From the NCBI GenBank assembly GCA_023897205.1, contig JAHWDD010000006.1, forward strand, positions 1,488,001 through 1,552,000: a DNA stretch of 64,000 nt, written 5' to 3'. The stretch is from Exophiala sp. HKRS030. Taxonomy: Eukaryota; Ascomycota; Eurotiomycetes; Chaetothyriales; Herpotrichiellaceae. How positions within the stretch are numbered: position 1 is the first letter of the stretch; each line of letters opens with the position of its first letter. Below are positions 1-10,976 of this stretch, piece after piece. The notes below the pieces were generated by a model. It worked only from the letters and a program-made list of their open reading frames with translations, ran no database searches and was not told the origin of the DNA. Position numbers and translations under genes: made by a program.

Positions 1-418
1 TTAGGCGCTTATGATGTCTGCCCGTTGTTGTTCTTCCTGCGCTGCTGCTTGACCCCAAGATGCATCTACGCCTCTCCCTCTCTGGAGGGTTTCGCTGAGA
101 TCAATGGCAGATGAAGTGTTGTATATGGCTCCTTGAGGCTGGCTTGAGCTTATTGTGTCGCGTTGAACATGGCCTGGAGACAAACGACCCGGGGTCAACA
201 CCTGGTCCATGAAATACTTCCCTCTCTCTCTCTCTGCGGAATAATAAGGCTCCACATTCGCATCCAACACCCACTCTGTTCCTCCCACTGTCACTGGCTC
301 TTTGCCGCATACTAACTGTTCTGCACTCACCCTCGTCGCTCTTTGTTCTTTTCCTTCTCTCCTCGTTATGTTCGTCTATGCTTTCAGAGTTTCCTCCGTC
401 GCGACCACCACAATCCAT
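1..418 (-). CDS. possible small or partial gene at window edge, unrecognised
   Basis: Weakly supported. An ATG at 418 opens an acidic/basic stretch. A GTGAGT donor near 330 could be joined, in matching phase, to a second open stretch that stays open down to a TAA at positions 1-3 and reads like ordinary protein (for example EWVLDANVEPYYSAERERG). The implied intron would be only about 37-43 nt, which is short, and its branch site is poor. No domain is recognised. It would be divergent from the ITC1-like gene. It could equally be part of that gene's promoter, or the first exons of a longer gene running off the window. Confidence 0.2.
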
Positions 419-693
419 CTAATACCCACCACCACCCGCATTTGTACACTGCCGGCGACCGTCCTTCCTTCATGACGCGTTTTCCCTGCCCTTTGTAGGT
501 CTCCTGCGTCTTGCGCAAACCCCGGCGACCACCGCGTCAGACATGCAAACAGCCAACAACACGTTCCAAAGACTGATCATCGTCCGTTTATAGGTCGCGG
601 CGTGCATGAATCCCTCCTCAACACCACTTTACTCGCCTTCCCTTCTAATTGCGCCGCCAGCATACGAACATCCTCGACCGGCAACGCTTCAGG

Positions 694-3600
694 ATGGTTT
701 TGTTTAAGAGGAAGCCTGTCCGATACCTGCCACATCCTTACATTGACGACCAAGAGTGCGATGTCTGGGTCATTTCAGAGTCCAATGAAGTATTCGTCTC
801 CTACGATGCCTACCTCGAGCGCATGGACTTTTTCAAGTCAAAGAGATTCACATGCGAGGTTACCGGTCGCTCGGGCCTGACCTACTTCGATGCCTTGAGG
901 AGTGAACTGGCAGGGTCTAAAGAGATCGATGAAGCATTCCCGCAGGCGCTCCGAGAACCTGTACTACGAAGGGTCCAATTCTCCACCACGTCCCGGATCG
1001 ACAACCTGGTGGAGGAAGTTTTCAACGAGTTCAAGAACGATTTCTATCCCGGCGAATTGGTGACAGTCATCCTCGATGACTCTTCACGACTTAATGGGCG
1101 TGTGAGAGACAAGGCCAAATTCGCCGAGATCAGGGGCATTGACGGTGGAATACTTAGGAATGCGTTTTCCCGGTACTTTGTCAGATTAATCGACCGGCCG
1201 GACGAGGAGGCTCTGGTTGACGACCAGCATATCGTCAGAGACCGCAAGATATTCACAAAGCAGATGCTCCGCTCGTTCATCAAGAATGCAGTCACCCGAG
1301 AAGGATGGATAGGCGCACCTTGGTTGGTCAAGCCCGAGATTGCTGAACGCTTCCGGATAGATACCAATGTCCCTCCGCACCTCCAGCACAGCACCAAGGT
1401 CGCAGCAAAGAAGGCTGAGAAGAGAAATTCCAATGTGGAGCAACAAGATGGTATGTTTGGTATCTGGCAGCCCAATAAGTTCCCCGAGCTGAAACCTGCT
1501 CCCAAAGCGCGAAAAGGCCACAGCCATCAACATCCCCATCCTGAGCGTACGCTAGACCCTGCGGCCCAAGCATACCACAACTTCTATCACCAGAATACCC
1601 CTTACGTGCCACCTCCCATGCCTGACCCAGGCCTGTTGCCACGATCCTGGGGTCACATGCAACCGCCGCCTCAGCCTCCTTCGGACTATCCACCTTATTA
1701 CGCCAACTATCTCCCTCCCAACCAGCTGGCACCTAATGGACATTACTACCCCCCACCAGTACAACCACCTGCCCCTCAGCCTGTTCCGCTAAAGCAAGAG
1801 GTCGTGGTAGAAATCCCTCCACCTCCTCCCAGTATTAAATATCCCATCGAGGACCTTGATGTAGAGCCTGTCCGAGATGGAACACACCGGCCAGCATTGA
1901 AGTTTGTTACGAAAGAACTGTACTCCGATGAGACACTGACCAAGGATGCAATTCCTGGACTCAAGGGGGAAAACATTGGACTTTTGCTGGAGACCTGGAA
2001 TACGCTGAATGTGTATTGCCAGGTCTTGAAACTGGACTCCTTCACTTTCGACGACTTTGTAGACGCGATGCAGTTCTCCTCGATGGAGGTGGATTGCGAG
2101 TTATTCGTGGAGGTGCATTGTGCGATCCTCAAACAGCTCGTCAATTCGGAAGCCGACAACGAAGGGGCCATCCAAATATCTCTCCCAGACTTGCCCGACT
2201 CTGATGAGGAGGAGGAAGAAGAATCCGAAGAAGAGGAAAGTAAAGCCCCGACGCCAACGCCGGAACCAGAATATCCTGCCAAAAGAACTCGAAGTAGCCT
2301 TAACAAGGTCAAATTTGCAGAACCAGAGCCAGAGCCTGTGGAGGAGGAAGTTGAGACTGTTCCACACCGAGCAGCAGAAATGTTTGGTGAGTACGACTGG
2401 ATCAGCAGACTCCGGAAACGCGATTTCAAAAATGGAGGATGGGAACTGGTGATGGTTGGCCTGTTTCATCAACTTTCGGGACGACCTCGACTTACAGACC
2501 TGTGCAACAAACTCCTCGCACACCTCGCACCTCTCGACGCCGAACCAACCATCGAGACCGCCCGGATACAATACTCAACCATGGACATCAACTTGCGAGC
2601 GGAAGCATTGCAAATAATTTGCCAGCTGTTCCTGGAAACAAAGACTGTTAAAGATTTCCTGGAAGATATGAGCAACACCATGACCCAATACAGAAAGGCC
2701 AAGATTGAGCACCAGCGAGCTCGGAAGGAGGCTTTGGCGAGGTTGAAGGAATTACAGGTGGAACGAAAACTACTTGCACCAGAGCCTGAAAAATCACCCA
2801 GCCCCGTGCCTGAGCTTGAGGAGGCAATGGAAGTGGAGCATGCCGGGGAGGGCGATGTCTCTATTCCGGACTCGGAGGACGAAGAGCCCGTTGTGACTCG
2901 GTCTCTACGGCGTGGGACTGATCGAGCTGCGGAGCGAAAGAGAAAGCGTGAAGAAGAACAAGAACGAAAAGAAAAGGCGGCCGAAGCAAAACAGACTAAG
3001 GGCAGCAAAGAGTACCAGAAAGTTCTCAAGCAGATCGAAAAGGAGCGAGAAAAAGTCCAGGCCGCGGAAGACGCCATCATCGTCGTTGACAGCGACTTGC
3101 GAGAGGCAGATTGTCCTCGAACGAGGGTGCTGGGTAAGGACCGGTTCTGCAATAGATATTGGTGGTTCGAACGAAATGCAATGCCGTACGGCGGTCTCCC
3201 AGACAGTTCAACGGCAGATGCCGGCTACGCCAACGGTCGACTCTGGGTCCAAGGCCCGGATGACATGGAGCGAGAAGGCTTCATCGAAATTTCCAAACAG
3301 GAGCGGGACGGTTACTATCGACGCTTCCAGATGACTCCTGCGGAACGCAAGTCCCTGGAAGAAGGCCCGACGAGTTTGGTTAATGCCAAACAATGGGGAT
3401 TCTACGACACTGCCGAGGATCTAGACATGTTGATTGGTTGGCTTGAAGGCCGGGGCGTGAGGGAGTCAAAACTCCAAAAGGAACTTGCTCTCCAAAGAGA
3501 CCTCATCATCAAACATATGGAGAAGCGAGCCGAATACCTCCTTCCTCGCGAGAAGTCGGAAGAACCACCTGCGCGCATGTCGACGAGGACCAAAACTTAC

Positions 3601-3813
3601 GTGAGTGACAAGTCACATCGATGCCTGAGGTGGAGGAACACCACGGCCGTTGCAGAGCAAGGTTATCGCCATGTTGAACCGCCTCCGAAACCACGACCGC
3701 GTGGGAAGAAGAACCAGTACGTGGTTGAGGAGAAGATTACGTCCTCGGCACAATCGGTCCTGAACAAGCAGGGGAAACCTGTCACTAGACAGGGAACGAG
3801 GTACAATTTTTGA
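694..3813 (+). CDS. ITC1: ITC1-like subunit of an ISWI chromatin-remodelling complex
   Basis: Single open frame of 1,039 aa. The frame is open upstream to about 649, but the first ATG is at 694, giving MVLFKRKPVRYLPHP, the usual start of WAC-domain proteins. Order of domains: WAC/Acf1 DNA-binding domain (about 1-100), a proline-rich, low-complexity linker (about 290-400), a DDT domain (about 415-480, with LLETWNTLNVYCQVL), an acidic patch, a WHIM-type segment (about 565-600) and a WSD motif (about 806, RVLGKDRFCNRYWWFER). Charged coiled-coil stretches lie between. There is no PHD finger or bromodomain, so it resembles yeast Itc1 rather than metazoan ACF1/BAZ proteins. By family knowledge it partners an ISWI ATPase (Isw2) to space nucleosomes and repress transcription in the nucleus. 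Confidence 0.85.
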   Translation: MVLFKRKPVRYLPHPYIDDQECDVWVISESNEVFVSYDAYLERMDFFKSKRFTCEVTGRSGLTYFDALRSELAGSKEIDEAFPQALREPVLRRVQFSTTSRIDNLVEEVFNEFKNDFYPGELVTVILDDSSRLNGRVRDKAKFAEIRGIDGGILRNAFSRYFVRLIDRPDEEALVDDQHIVRDRKIFTKQMLRSFIKNAVTREGWIGAPWLVKPEIAERFRIDTNVPPHLQHSTKVAAKKAEKRNSNVEQQDGMFGIWQPNKFPELKPAPKARKGHSHQHPHPERTLDPAAQAYHNFYHQNTPYVPPPMPDPGLLPRSWGHMQPPPQPPSDYPPYYANYLPPNQLAPNGHYYPPPVQPPAPQPVPLKQEVVVEIPPPPPSIKYPIEDLDVEPVRDGTHRPALKFVTKELYSDETLTKDAIPGLKGENIGLLLETWNTLNVYCQVLKLDSFTFDDFVDAMQFSSMEVDCELFVEVHCAILKQLVNSEADNEGAIQISLPDLPDSDEEEEEESEEEESKAPTPTPEPEYPAKRTRSSLNKVKFAEPEPEPVEEEVETVPHRAAEMFGEYDWISRLRKRDFKNGGWELVMVGLFHQLSGRPRLTDLCNKLLAHLAPLDAEPTIETARIQYSTMDINLRAEALQIICQLFLETKTVKDFLEDMSNTMTQYRKAKIEHQRARKEALARLKELQVERKLLAPEPEKSPSPVPELEEAMEVEHAGEGDVSIPDSEDEEPVVTRSLRRGTDRAAERKRKREEEQERKEKAAEAKQTKGSKEYQKVLKQIEKEREKVQAAEDAIIVVDSDLREADCPRTRVLGKDRFCNRYWWFERNAMPYGGLPDSSTADAGYANGRLWVQGPDDMEREGFIEISKQERDGYYRRFQMTPAERKSLEEGPTSLVNAKQWGFYDTAEDLDMLIGWLEGRGVRESKLQKELALQRDLIIKHMEKRAEYLLPREKSEEPPARMSTRTKTYVSDKSHRCLRWRNTTAVAEQGYRHVEPPPKPRPRGKKNQYVVEEKITSSAQSVLNKQGKPVTRQGTRYNF

Positions 3814-4628
3814 TCAACCTCATATGTGTCAGTCTCTGGGTGGTCTCTGAGTGTATCGAGGGAAGGTTCTCGTCCAATTTCGTTCTTGCGCATATTTTAG
3901 GGTGGGAAGATGACGTTATGATATCAGGAATGCATGCCTGGACACTACAATTTCCACCAAAGGAAAGGCAAAAATGTATCCAAGGCTACTCTCACTTAGA
4001 CAGCGTGGCGTTCGGTAGGGTTGTGGGAATATCAAAAAGGAGACCAGTAGAGAGATCGAGTTGAGTGTTGTCCATACACATGGCTCATGTTTTACTTTTC
4101 ATGTTGAAGTCTTTGCCTCTTCGCAAGCGGCACGTATCATGAACCACGAGAGTGAGGAGAGAGCGAGAGACAGAGGGAGGTATTCAAATGGCTTGTACAG
4201 GTTTAGACTAACAGTTTGGCCTTTGGGGTCCCCGTCCGAGTGAGCACAGAGTACTCATCGCAAGTAAGACAAACATCTGAAGAAAATGCCATTGAACAAC
4301 CGAGGCATACTACCTAGTGTGATACTACTTTTAGTTACTCCGTAGGTAGTAGTAAGATGGAAGTCTCGGGGGGGGGGGGGGGAAGGAGTTGACGGAGGCT
4401 ACTCTGCTGATACTGTTGCGGATACTGATGATAATAAAAGTAACATGGCCGAGAGGTTTTTCTTCTTCTTCTTAAAGGAAGAAGGTCATTCTGTTTCGAA
4501 ATTTATCTTTGGCGTTTTGCAATGCTTAAACTGGAAGTGCGGACTCGTGGTACGTGAATGCATCACCTACGTATTGAGTGCAGCCACGTCCAGGACTATT
4601 TACCAGGGCGTAGCCCCGAGCCCCCCTC
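3814..4628. other. convergent intergenic region with poly-G tract
   Basis: Tail-to-tail spacer between the ITC1-like gene and the agmatinase gene, so mostly 3' flanks. It holds one exact TACTCCGTA motif at 4336-4344 and a run of 15 G at 4368-4382. No credible coding region is seen. Confidence 0.7.
4368..4382 (+). repeat. homopolymer G run (15 nt)
   Basis: Uninterrupted run of 15 G in the spacer between two convergent genes. Its length may be unreliable, because such runs are prone to sequencing and assembly slippage. Confidence 0.85.
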
Positions 4629-6175
4629 TCAAAGTTCGTCCTTGGCCTTGGTGTCGGGCTTGACCTTGCCATTGGCCATGGCCTTTTGCTTCGCCTTTTC
4701 CAGGATCTTGGAGTTGCCGGGTTTGGCCAGGACGACGTCCTCGCCGCGCTCGCGCAGGCCGCGCCTGACCATGCTCGTGAGGATCTCGTAGGCGACCTGG
4801 GCGCCCGCGAGGGCGGTGGCCTCCCCCATGCCGTCGTACGCGGGCGCGACCTCGACGACGTCGGCCCCGACGACGTTGAGGCCCTCGATGCCCCTCAGGA
4901 TGGCGATGAGCTCGCGCGTCGTCCAGCCCCCCGGTTCCGGGGTGCCGGTGCCCGGGGCGAGGCCCGGGTCGATGACGTCGATGTCGACGCTGAGGTAGAC
5001 GGGCGTCTCGGTGCCCATGCGCTCCATGATGAGCTCGATGATCCCGGAGACCCCCACGGCGTCGATGTCGTCGGCCTCGATCCGCAGGAACCCCTGCCGC
5101 TCGTCGTTGTCGTAGTCCCCCCACTCGTTGCCCGACAGGCGGGTCCGCAGGCCCGCGTGCACCGACGAGCCGTTGGCGATCAGGCCCTCCTCGGACGCCA
5201 CCCAGAACATGGTGCCGTGGGTGAAGTCGGCCTGCGTCGGGGTCGTCGACCACACCGACGGGTACGCGCCCGGGTGCCACGTGTCGAGGTGGGCGTCGAA
5301 GTGGAGGACGGCGATGGGCCGTCGGTGCACCTTCTCGAGGGCCCGCAGAGCCGCGAGCGCGATGCTGTGGTCGCCGCCGAGCGAGATGAGTTTCGGGTGG
5401 GTGTGGGAGGGCGGGTTGGTGTAGGACAGAGGCCGGCGGGAGATGAGTTCGGTGTAGGCCGTGGTCATCTGGTGCAGGGCCAGGGCGTTGTCGAAGGGCG
5501 TGACGGGGATGTCACCGCAATCGAGGATCGACGCCCACGACTGGTATGGGTTCATGCCCGCGCGGTGGTTGAATCCTCGGAAAGAGGTTTGACGAGCGGA
5601 CGCCGCACGGATAGCTCGTGGGCCGAATCGAGCGCCTTGGATGGATGGTGTTAGTAAGACACGTACGCAATGTAGAGAGGTGCGATAGATCGTCACAATT
5701 TTCGAGATGTATAGCAAGCAACCGGAAACGGACTGTTCTGATATCGTTGACCAGGAGAAAGTGTGTACTCACCAGGTCGGTAGCTCACGGCAGTGTCAAA
5801 GGGAGCTCCGAGAATACCAATGTCGAAAGGCTCGTACGGTGCCGTGAGGCATTTGACATGCTTAAGATGGCCGAATGTCGAGATGCCGGAGAATGACCAC
5901 TATATGTATTGGGATAGACTTAATATCCATGTTCTTCGAAGTGCATAGTTCTTTCTTTTCCACCCGAGAAGCCATATCTCTTGGCCATTTCTTTTCAATG
6001 CAAGCAAATAGATAGACAGAAAAGAACTTACATCAAAGTCCCATTTTGCCTTCAATTCGTCAAGAGGAATTTCCTTCTCAGATCGAATTTCGACCTTGGG
6101 GTTATCATAAAATGATGCACTGCTGTACTGGAGGAGAGCGGCGAAAGTCGAGAGCGTCAAAGATGAGAACCTCAT
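4629..6175 (-). CDS. agmatinase-family ureohydrolase with signal peptide
   Basis: Three exons: 6175-6032, 5899-5773 and 5635-4629 (425 aa; both joins keep phase, and the second intron has a CTTACTAAC branch site). Family role: Mn-dependent hydrolysis of agmatine to putrescine and urea, or of a related guanidino compound. Metal ligands seen: H180 in GGDHS, D204/H206/D208 in DAHLD, and D308/D310 in SVDIDVIDP, so the active site is complete. The N-terminus ([21 protein letters not shown]) looks like a signal peptide, as in many fungal agmatinase paralogues, which suggests a secretory-pathway or extracellular enzyme. The last exon is very rich in G/C at third positions. Substrate choice within the arginase family cannot be fixed from sequence alone. 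Confidence 0.88.
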
Positions 6176-6682
6176 CTTGTCGACGGATGGGACTGATGTC
6201 CTCACTCACTCTGGACAGTACGTCGGGCGTTGAATATAAAGAAAGATGACCGTCGTGATGAGAGGAACAAGGAACAAGGAACAAGTGATAAGTAAATACC
6301 TAAAACGAGAAAAATATCTCCATCTTTTGTATGTACGAGGTATCAATCGGCAGAAGGAGAGACCCTATCGATTACTTGATCCTTGAATTCTGGCATGTCA
6401 TTCGATGGTGTGTACAAAAAAAGGGCGTGGACCTGGATCTTCCAATTGGCGAGTGGTTGATGGTGGTGTGTGCGGGAGGCAAGAAAAATAAAAAGTGAAG
6501 GTGTCAGCGAGTTCCAAAAAGAGGCGGGAATCTCCGGGTCACATTTGTTGTTTTTTTGCTTACTATGACAGTTCGAACAGACATAACGAGAACTATTGGT
6601 CTCTTCGGAGTCGGTTACCGGATTGATCGTATTGACGGCTCATACTCGGTTTCCTCTTGTCAAGAATAGACGATGCGATGCG
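6176..6682. promoter_or_regulatory. divergent promoter region, agmatinase / CEM1
   Basis: 507 bp between two divergent start codons, so it must hold both promoters. I see A/T-rich patches and a repeated GGAACAA run near 6270-6285, but no element that I can name. Confidence 0.5.
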
Positions 6683-8425
6683 ATGCGCAGAGTGGTGGTG
6701 ACTGGATTGGGAGCTGTGACGCCCTTGGGAGTTGGTATGTATGCATACACCACACTACATTTCACACGCCCTTACACCTACAACGACTGATCAAATAACT
6801 AATCGTCGATAATAAAGGCGTCCGTCAAACATGGCAACGCCTCATCAATGGTGAATGTGGCATCGTCACGACCAGACACCTGGGTGATGAATTCAAAGCC
6901 ATCCCGAGTCAAGTTGCAGGTCTAGTTCCCGTCGACACTTCACAAAAGGGATCCTGGCAGGCCAAAGACCACGTCACACCTACAGTAAGACAGACCCTGC
7001 TTGGTCCCTCGATAGAATCCGGCGTTTGCTGCAAGGCCACTCGCTGAACAAGACTGTCCAGGAACTCAGACAGACGGCAAAGTTTGCGCAATACGGTCTG
7101 GCAGCTTCATCTGAAGCTCTCAAAGATGCCGGGTTCGAGGACGGAAAAGGTCTTGACCCTGAAATGACTGGTGTATGTCTTGGTTCTGGTATCGGTAACC
7201 TTGAAGAGCTATACGATACTTCAGTGGCTTATGCTCAACAAGTAAGCAAACCACCAATATCACCGCCTCAGTTCGGTGGAAATCCCTGGGGTGGGGGAGA
7301 GGGAGAGAGAGAGACCGAGACTGACAATATCCTTCCTTTGATTGTCTGAACAGAAACAATACCGCAAAATCCATCCCCTGTTCGTTCCACGCCTCCTCAT
7401 CAACCTTGGAGCGGGACACATATCAATGAAATATGGTCTACAGGGCCCCAACCACGCCGTGACCACGGCATGTACGACGGGAGCACATTCCCTGGGCGAC
7501 GCTTCACGATTTATCAAGTCGGGCGAAGCGGATGTCATGATCGCCGGAGGAGCCGAAGCCTGTGTCCATCCGCTCGCCCTGGGCGGTTTCGCCAGATCCC
7601 GTAGTCTGGCCACCGCGTTCAACGACGAGCCTCGTGCATCCTCAAGACCATTTGACAAGGATCGAGACGGCTTCGTGATTGGCGAAGGTGCCGCTTGCGT
7701 CGTGCTAGAGGTTAGTCACCATCCTACCATTGCAACTGGACTCCATTTCTACCACTGTCCACTGACATGGTCCTCTCCTTTTTCTTTCTGTGTCCCACAG
7801 GAACTCGAACATGCCAAATCCAGAGGTGCCCGGATCTACGCCGAACTCGTGGGTTACGGCAACTCGGCAGACGCCCACCACCTCACTGCACCCAGAGAGG
7901 ACGGGAGGGGACCCCTTCTCGCGATGAAGAAAGCTCTGCGGCAGGCTCAACTCCCCCCTTCCGCCGTCGACTACGTCAACGCCCACGCGACCTCGACCCC
8001 TCTGGGGGACGCCGCAGAAAACAAGGCGATCGAGACTCTCATGCTCGGGGAACAAGGGAGGCAAAAGTCGTCCGAAGTCACCCTCAGCAGCACAAAGGGC
8101 GCCATCGGTCATCTTTTGGGCGCCGCCGGTGCCGTAGAGGCCCTCTTCACTATACTAACAATACACGAGGTATGTCAAACCCCCCCTTGATCATTCATTC
8201 ACACTTGAAACTACGAGTTGTACATTGGGGCATTGCCATTTTAACAGACACATTTATTCTCAGAAGGTCATCCCTCCGACGATAAATCTCGTCTCGCCCG
8301 ACAAAGGCTTCAATTGCAACTATGTTGCCAATACCGCACAACAGGCCAATGTTCAAGTTGCCCTCACCAATAGTTTTGGCTTTGGTGGAACAAATGCTAG
8401 CCTTTGCTTCAAGGAATATACCTAG
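6683..8425 (+). CDS. CEM1: mitochondrial 3-oxoacyl-[acyl-carrier-protein] synthase (KAS II type)
   Basis: Six exons: 6683-6734, 6818-6984, 7062-7241, 7354-7710, 7801-8169 and 8264-8425 (428 aa; all phases fit). It condenses malonyl-ACP with acyl-ACP in mitochondrial type II fatty-acid synthesis, which supplies octanoyl-ACP for lipoate. The protein opens with MRRVVVTGLGAVTPLGV, typical of the family. The Cys-His-His triad is intact: C173 in ACTTGAH, H314 in NAHATSTPLGD and H356 in GAIGHLLGAAG. The C-terminus carries the NSFGFGGTNAS motif. Introns 1 and 2 lie in the 5' third. Intron 4 (7711-7800) is 90 nt and stop-free, so retention would keep the frame. No long mitochondrial presequence is obvious, so targeting is inferred from orthology. 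Confidence 0.9.
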
Positions 8426-8895
8426 GCTTCGCCTGAACGATATCGGATAGTGTAGCAGTATGGCTTTCCCTTCAGATGGGAACGTCCATATACAAAAATG
8501 GTTGGAATTCCACCCAAGTACTCCTGATATCTAAAAGGAGTATCATGTCGCTCTCACCGTGAGCGCCAAAGGCCAACGAGAGAATATCCTGTTGGGGGAT
8601 GGGGTGAGCAGAAAGTGCTTCTGTTACACCCATGAGTCTTGATTGGCGTTTGGAATAGGTCCCTCAATCCGGTCATGTCCTTCTCGGTGATCAGGATGAT
8701 TGACGTCTGAGTGAACGCCCTCATCGAATCTCATACTTAGGAATTGTACAATGTGCTGGTGATGTCTGGGACGGTCTTTGGTTGAAGAATCACCCTGGAC
8801 ATTGCCATCACCACTTAGTCATGACCGCTGTAGACCGTTTCTGCCTTGATCATCAATGATCCTCTGTAAGCTTCTCCTTTGCGTCAAAAGACTGT
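8426..8895. other. convergent intergenic region
   Basis: 470 bp between the stops of CEM1 and the SGF73-like gene. It presumably holds both 3' UTRs. No ORF or repeat stands out. Confidence 0.6.
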
Positions 8896-10116
8896 TCATG
8901 ATACATCGATGGAGGCCTTCCGAGGCGTTCGCAGACCCGGTTGAGCCATACCGACTCCAGTCGGTGCAGATGAAGCACTCATTGATTGTGGAAAGGACTC
9001 ATTTGTTGCAGATCCCGGGATCGTGATCCTGGCAGCTTCGGCTGGCACACTGAATAAGCCTGCGCCTCTATTCCCGCTCATCGCATTGGAAAGTTGCTCT
9101 CGGAATCGAACCATTTGGTATTGCCGCCTTCGTGGTATTAAAGAGTGCGTAACCAGTGGTTGAGGATTTGCCAGACTCCTTGCTATTGCTGACATGACCG
9201 CATCTTTTTCCTCGTCAGAATCGACTGGGCCAGCCAGTGCCGGATCAATATCGTCGTCCAGGAGAGCCGGTGCATTCGCGTCAATTGCTGCTTCTTTAAC
9301 ACAAACATGTCAGCGACCGCCATATACCATGAAGACGCTGCGAACACTTACTCTGCTGTCGTGCTTGATTCTTCTTCTGATACGCCGCCAGCAACATATC
9401 ATAAGGCAGGCTCCTGCCCGGAACCGCCCGCTTAGCACCCATACTATGCGATTTGCAAGTCAGACTTCTCGCGCACTGAGCACCGTTTGGCAAAATAACA
9501 CCGCACTGCTTCTCAACATCCACAGGGCCTTTAGGCTTGGGTGCCTTGGCCTTGGCCTCTTCTTTTTTGGTTTTCTTCTTTTTCGGCTCCTTGTCATCAT
9601 CACCGTCGGCTTTCCGCTTTTTACCCTTTTTATCGTCTTCTGCGTTCGCCTTGCGATCGCCGGCTTTCGACTCGTCGTCGTCGTCATCATCATCGTCAGC
9701 TCTTTCGGCTCGTTCTTTGGCTCTCTGCGCTGCCTCGCGTGCCTCTTTCTTCTTGCGCGCCTTCTCTTGTTTGGTCTTGAGACATAAAGCGACATGTCCC
9801 TTGGCCGTACGCTTTAAGATCGCTTTCTTGCAATGCTTACAAACCAGCGTGTCGAGAGGCTCTGGTTTGCCGCTGGGAAAGTTGGCCATGGTTTCTTCGT
9901 CGAACTTGGGCATGACCGGCGAAGGGGCTTGAGAAGAGCCATTTTTAATGCCTGCGTGTATCGTGTTAGTGTTTGCACGGCCGCCACTGTACAGGAAATC
10001 ATGCCATTCGTCTCACTGTCCTTCTTGACCTGCTTCTGTGATTTCAGCTTTTTCTTGCCCAACTTTCTATCGGCCTTGCTGAATTTGTAGCCGGAGGCGG
10101 CGATGAGACTGCTCAT
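8896..10116 (-). CDS. SGF73: SGF73/ataxin-7-like SAGA deubiquitinase-module subunit
   Basis: Three exons: 10116-10017, 9951-9352 and 9293-8896 (365 aa; total length is a multiple of three). Sgf73 anchors the H2B deubiquitinating module to SAGA in the nucleus. Seen: a zinc-finger-like CKHC ... HVALC unit (about residues 65-90), then a long Lys/Glu/Asp-rich linker with an Asp run, then the SCA7 domain ([20 protein letters not shown] with [21 protein letters not shown]). The remaining C-terminal part is Ala/Ser/Pro-rich. The SCA7 block decides the family. The first exon ([20 protein letters not shown]) is the least certain: it depends on a GTGAGA donor at 10016 and a CACTAACAC branch site, and a further upstream exon cannot be excluded. 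Confidence 0.82.
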
Positions 10117-10976
10117 CTTGGAGCTCGCGGGGGAGAGTGTTGAGAAGATAAAGGACGGCCACTATTGTGATAGAGGAGATGATACCAATCGCATTTGTCG
10201 GAAACCACGAAACAGCGTGGACGATGTGCAGATTCTCATGGATAAAAAGGCGATCGAGATGGAGTTTCAAACGGTTCTGATGGTTCTCGACATGATAGGC
10301 AACTACAGAAGTGTGCCTGCCGTTTGCCTTGACTGTAAGTTCGATGGGCGCATTCAATTAATGATTCGTGACTCGCGGTCGTCCATACAAACACGCCTTA
10401 GAACTGGAGGCGCAGGGAGACATCCCCACGGGTTCGAAGATAGGCAACTTTAGCGAATATCGCACGTGACTGAATATATCCTGACTAAGCCATTCTCTTG
10501 GAGGATTACCGAGGTACCGTACGGAGTACTCATTGAGATAGTAACAGGTTTCGGCGACATCAGACATATTGGCCGAGTTGAAAGGAACTACTAGGGTCTC
10601 TCGAACTCGCATTCGAATGGTAACTTATTTCCTAAAGCTCTGAAGACTGATGGAGAGTGAGGCACGTGTTGACCGGCCTGGTGAGACCAATACAAATGCA
10701 CCGGGTAGCCTGTACCTGCCTGATTGACTCTAGCTCTACCACACGCAACTCTGGTATAAGAGGGTTTATATCTGCTGCTACAACAACCCCAGTTTACCGG
10801 CAGTTCTACCGACTAAACCGAGACAAAGCGGCCATATCCGTCACGTGTACTCTTCTTCGATACCCCGGTTCCTAGACAGATTACAAGTTGTTCGTGTTCT
10901 TTCATTTCTTATTCGTAGACGCCTGTGAGTGACGATCAATTCGATATAGACCAACAGACCGAGCGATAGTGCGGCC
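10117..10976. promoter_or_regulatory. divergent intergenic region, SGF73-like / amidase
   Basis: 860 bp between divergent genes. It includes an exact TACGGAGTA at 10520-10528, here inside the near-palindrome GTACCGTACGGAGTAC. Short open frames on both strands lack any family resemblance. No named promoter element is seen. Confidence 0.5.

Noticed and set aside
4686..5654. 322-codon open frame on the plus strand
   Set aside because: Antisense to agmatinase exon 3; long only because that exon has G/C-rich third positions. Composition is Arg/Gly/Asp-rich and unlike a protein.
10400..10450. GGTTCGAA-like B-box suggesting a tRNA
   Set aside because: No A-box, no acceptor stem and no anticodon arm can be drawn around it. 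The same check failed at 24676 and 34101.
10358..10612. 84-codon minus-strand frame as an upstream exon of the SGF73-like gene
   Set aside because: No donor site joins it in phase to the exon starting at 10116, and the three-exon model is already complete.
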